Shown here piece by piece: positions 60,901 to 64,000 of a stretch of DNA of 64,000 bases. Each line of letters starts with the position of its first letter. Within the stretch, counting starts at the first letter, position 1. This DNA comes from Branchiostoma floridae (taxonomy: Eukaryota > Chordata > Leptocardii > Amphioxiformes > Branchiostomatidae), in the NCBI RefSeq assembly GCF_000003815.2, contig NC_049982.1, forward strand, positions 15,048,769 through 15,112,768, read 5' to 3'. The notes under the pieces were generated by a model, which worked only from the letters and a program-made list of their open reading frames with translations, was not told the DNA's origin and did not search any database. The translations under genes were made by a program, and so were the position numbers.

Positions 60901-63900
60901 CTGTGATTTACGTTTGTGACGGTTTGCTTTCACAACTCATTGTATGCACAGTGCCTACTGGTAGGTCCCAACGGTCGTCACAATTCCCGAAGCACACTGA
61001 CTGCACCTCGGAGAATTCTAAACAAAATGGCCGAATTGCTTTCAAGGTCACAGTTGACATACATCATTCTTATATATTGAGTCCAAATTATTTCATGACG
61101 TCTTGAGAGAAATCATTAAGATTCTAGAATATCCCAATGAATATGGTTTTATGTTTTCACCATCCAGGATAATTTAACTGTCTTTTTCTATTTCTGCCCA
61201 CGGGTTGGGAGATCATATGCGCGGGTGACAATAACACCAAGTATAGAAACTATCGATTCGAAGAAATTCGTAACAACAAAATCACCAGAATGTCTCTGAT
61301 TTCAGAACAAAGGTCAAGCTATGGATGTTTACAATATGTTAACTCTCGCCTTAAATCATGCCGTAAATCATGTCGATCAGCCATTTTGGTTTCTACGAAT
61401 AGCTGTATGAACAACAGATCTACATGAAGAAGACCACTGTCCACACTACTTCATGTCGCAGTCTAAGTAATTTTGCAAATGGGCTGTAAGAGAGCTAACT
61501 ACCCAGTCATGGTATGACATGTGTGAGGTCTCCCTATCCAGTTAAGACACGAAGGTTGCTGTACCATGTACAGGTCTCCCTACACTGCCATTGTATGGCA
61601 CGAAGAGTGGTGTGCCTTGTAAAGGTCTCCTGGCCAAACCCACACGGCCCACTTGCGTGCTGATATGCCGGAATGTAACCCGCCGAAATGGCACTATCCT
61701 GGTTTGACACGATAGCGTGACTGTATAATGGCCTAATGACCATGCCGGCCGCCTGGGGACCACGCAGCAACCATGCATCATTTTTGCCACGAATTCTTAA
61801 CGCATTTGAGTGATAGCAAGAAATGTAGATAAGATTACCCAGGGGTCACTCTTCGGCCATTTAAGATTCCAGAGGCTTACATACACTAGGAGACAAAGAC
61901 GGCTGGTTCTTTCTTATAAGCACTGACGGAGGGGAATACACAAACCATTTGGAGTTGCGGCGAGTTGATGTTTGGATGCCAAGGACATTTACTTACTGTC
62001 TTGTTGGTTTTAAGAACTTTCCCCCAAAGCCCCTACCAGGATGTCGATTGTGAGCACTCCTTAGCGAAGTGCGTCATTCATAGCAGGTGGCATGGATGAG
62101 CACATATTTATGAATAAATAATCCGGAAAATAATCATCATGGGTTTACGATTCATATGAGAAACAACCCATTCTTTGTTCTTGTCACGAGTTCACATTCA
62201 GGACATGACATCTGCAATTATCATCTAGGTATTGCAGGGAAAAATACATCAGGATACCGTTACCTTAGCATACGTGGATGAACCCACCACACCACTTGTG
62301 GTCGCCGCAATCGCTATTTTTGTACCACTGAACTCAGTAATTGTTGAGCACTGTACAAACTAATCACGAACAACTTCCTCCGTAACCACTTGCTAATCAT
62401 GGACCTATGTACTTGTTTAAATACACCGCATGATTCACGAATGCAGGGAACGGCACTTGGTATGCATGGTTACTGTACACAGTAATGGGTGGTCGACATT
62501 TACATAAGCAGTAAGGGAGACTGCACTTTGTAAGCACAAAATCAAACAATCTGTACTATGATTCCATTGCGTTTGGCGTCTCATTATCAGAGAGCCCTCT
62601 TCAGAAATGCAACGATCAAAAATCGTCACCCTTGGAAGCAACAAATAATTCAGCACCATGGAAAGAGACAATGACGTATGCAGGTACGTCCATTCTTTTG
62701 TTGCCATACACAATCGTTATTAGTTGTTGGGATCATTCGTACGGTAGAAGAAAACCGTGCTCCATATTATACGTCCATGAATACGATATACGGACACTGC
62801 AGGCATTATTGGCAAAGCCAACCGCAATTTCGTTCCCATCTAACTGGATCGCGTCTCTCTCAGGGTGAGCGAAGCTCCCTAAGTACCGAGCCGGGTTATT
62901 TAACCCGTTTGTCAAAATGGCCATGGCAACACAGTCATAAAATCGTCTGATCATGGCTCCCACAATCCCCTGCGGCCCCTAGGAAACGACTCAATCAGAT
63001 TACTTATGGAGCGGACCTAAGCCCTCGGCCATGATGGGTTTGTGATACAGGGCGGCTGTACTTTACGCAACAGCACGGTTCAAATAACTTTGCGTATACA
63101 ATATTTATCACGTTCAGGGATTACAGCACAAATGCAAACTTTCTCAATAATGTATGCTGCATGGATAGAAATACTATAGAATTAGCAAAATGAGCTGTGC
63201 TGGTATCGCTTCCTCCAGGCTTTGGCTTTCTACATGTCCACGTGGTGTAACTGCGAACTGCTGCAAAGTGACCTTGCCCTTAAGAGAAGGATGGTATGAT
63301 AAAGAACGCCATTTCTATCATGTGAACATTTTAGAATCTGCAACAGGATAGACGAGCTTTGACAAGATGTTGCCCCTGGATAAAAGAATTATCGCCATCA
63401 TTAAGGTTACTTACATCCGGGAGTATGTACACGTATAAACTTCAGGCCAACAGGAAGTTTACATCTTTATCCTTATCAGGCCCGTAGATCGATGAGGACG
63501 GTATCCTAACCACCAGGGGCATCACGTAACCATCATGGGGCATTGCCTAGTCCATGGACAGCAACTGTTGACGTTCAAGACATACAAACCGGTACTAGAA
63601 TAATCCACAAAGCGTTTCAATACGATAATTTCCATTAGCGTTACTTTCACCTCTAGTCATCCTCCACTCGAATGTCAAGAGGAGGTTATCTTGAGTTTGA
63701 TCTAATCGGGTTTATCGGATATATATTGAGAGGTAAAGGTAACCGAGAGCCTCACAATGTATCTTACCAATAAACCAAGAGTAAGGCAGATTTTCGACCG
63801 CTGGTCAGTAATGCCCATCCACAAAGGGTACCGATGAGAGTGATACCCAACGCAGATGAAACTGCTGTGGCGCCAGAGATAGGCTAATGCGCGCGCATAT

Positions 63901-64000
63901 TGAAAATTGACGATAATGATGACCAGTAGGACAAGGGAACTCAAGGGCGTGAAGTAAAGGTGTGGGAGCATTAGGTATGAAGCGGAAAACTGTAGCTACA
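57958..64000. other. Non-coding region at the right edge
   Basis: No supported gene, RNA or intact mobile element. Open frames such as 58993-59442 (minus) and 62632-62950 (plus) have no similarity or splice context. Two imperfect units sharing AGGTCTCCCTA and CACGAAG with TGT occur at 61528-61630. Confidence 0.5.

Overview
This window is animal nuclear DNA. It has split genes with GT-AG introns, long gene-poor stretches, tRNA-derived SINE and LINE remnants, and two assembly gaps (4012-4180 and 6841-6940). The gene families (PCGF3/5 Polycomb protein, omega glutathione transferase, ENPP ectophosphodiesterase, TRIM-NHL E3 ligase), the short introns and the recurring GTAACGTTA oligomer suggest an invertebrate deuterostome, most likely a lancelet (Branchiostoma). 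The species call is inference.

Layout from left to right. (1) 1-4215, plus strand: the 3' end of a PCGF3/5-like gene, with one complete RAWUL exon and a last exon partly hidden in the first gap. It is followed by a long gene-free stretch, probably 3'UTR and intergenic, to about 11.9 kb. (2) 11892-15625, minus strand: a complete seven-exon GST omega gene of 240 codons, with SINE and LINE debris in its introns. (3) 15626-16604: a compact divergent promoter region. (4) 16605-30301, plus strand: a complete ten-exon ENPP4/5/6-type gene of 428 codons with every catalytic and zinc-binding residue. (5) Its intron 6 is swollen to 9.4 kb by repeats at 19473-28560: two head-to-tail units with shared ends, a minisatellite, two TTAA-flanked MITEs and hairpin-bearing tandem repeats. 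Without this block the intron would be about 273 bp, like its neighbours. (6) 30904-34347, minus strand: a three-exon model for a 118-aa single-pass membrane protein I do not recognise. (7) 34.3-41.2 kb: intergenic DNA with a diverged 0.8-kb tandem duplication. (8) 41188-43169, minus strand: a RING/B-box/coiled-coil/NHL exon that lacks its own start codon. (9) 55488-57124, minus strand: a long Ser/Thr/Ala-rich exon that has a start codon and ends in a splice donor. Its phase fits the TRIM exon, so the two may be one gene of about 1205 codons. (10) 57.2-64 kb: no gene recognised, but a CRE and two CACGTG E-boxes lie just upstream of (9).

The genes do not form a pathway. GSTO and ENPP share a divergent promoter region, and ENPP and the small membrane-protein gene are tail to tail. 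The least explained material is the repeat block in ENPP intron 6, the small membrane protein, and the disordered exon that may be the N-terminus of the TRIM-NHL protein.
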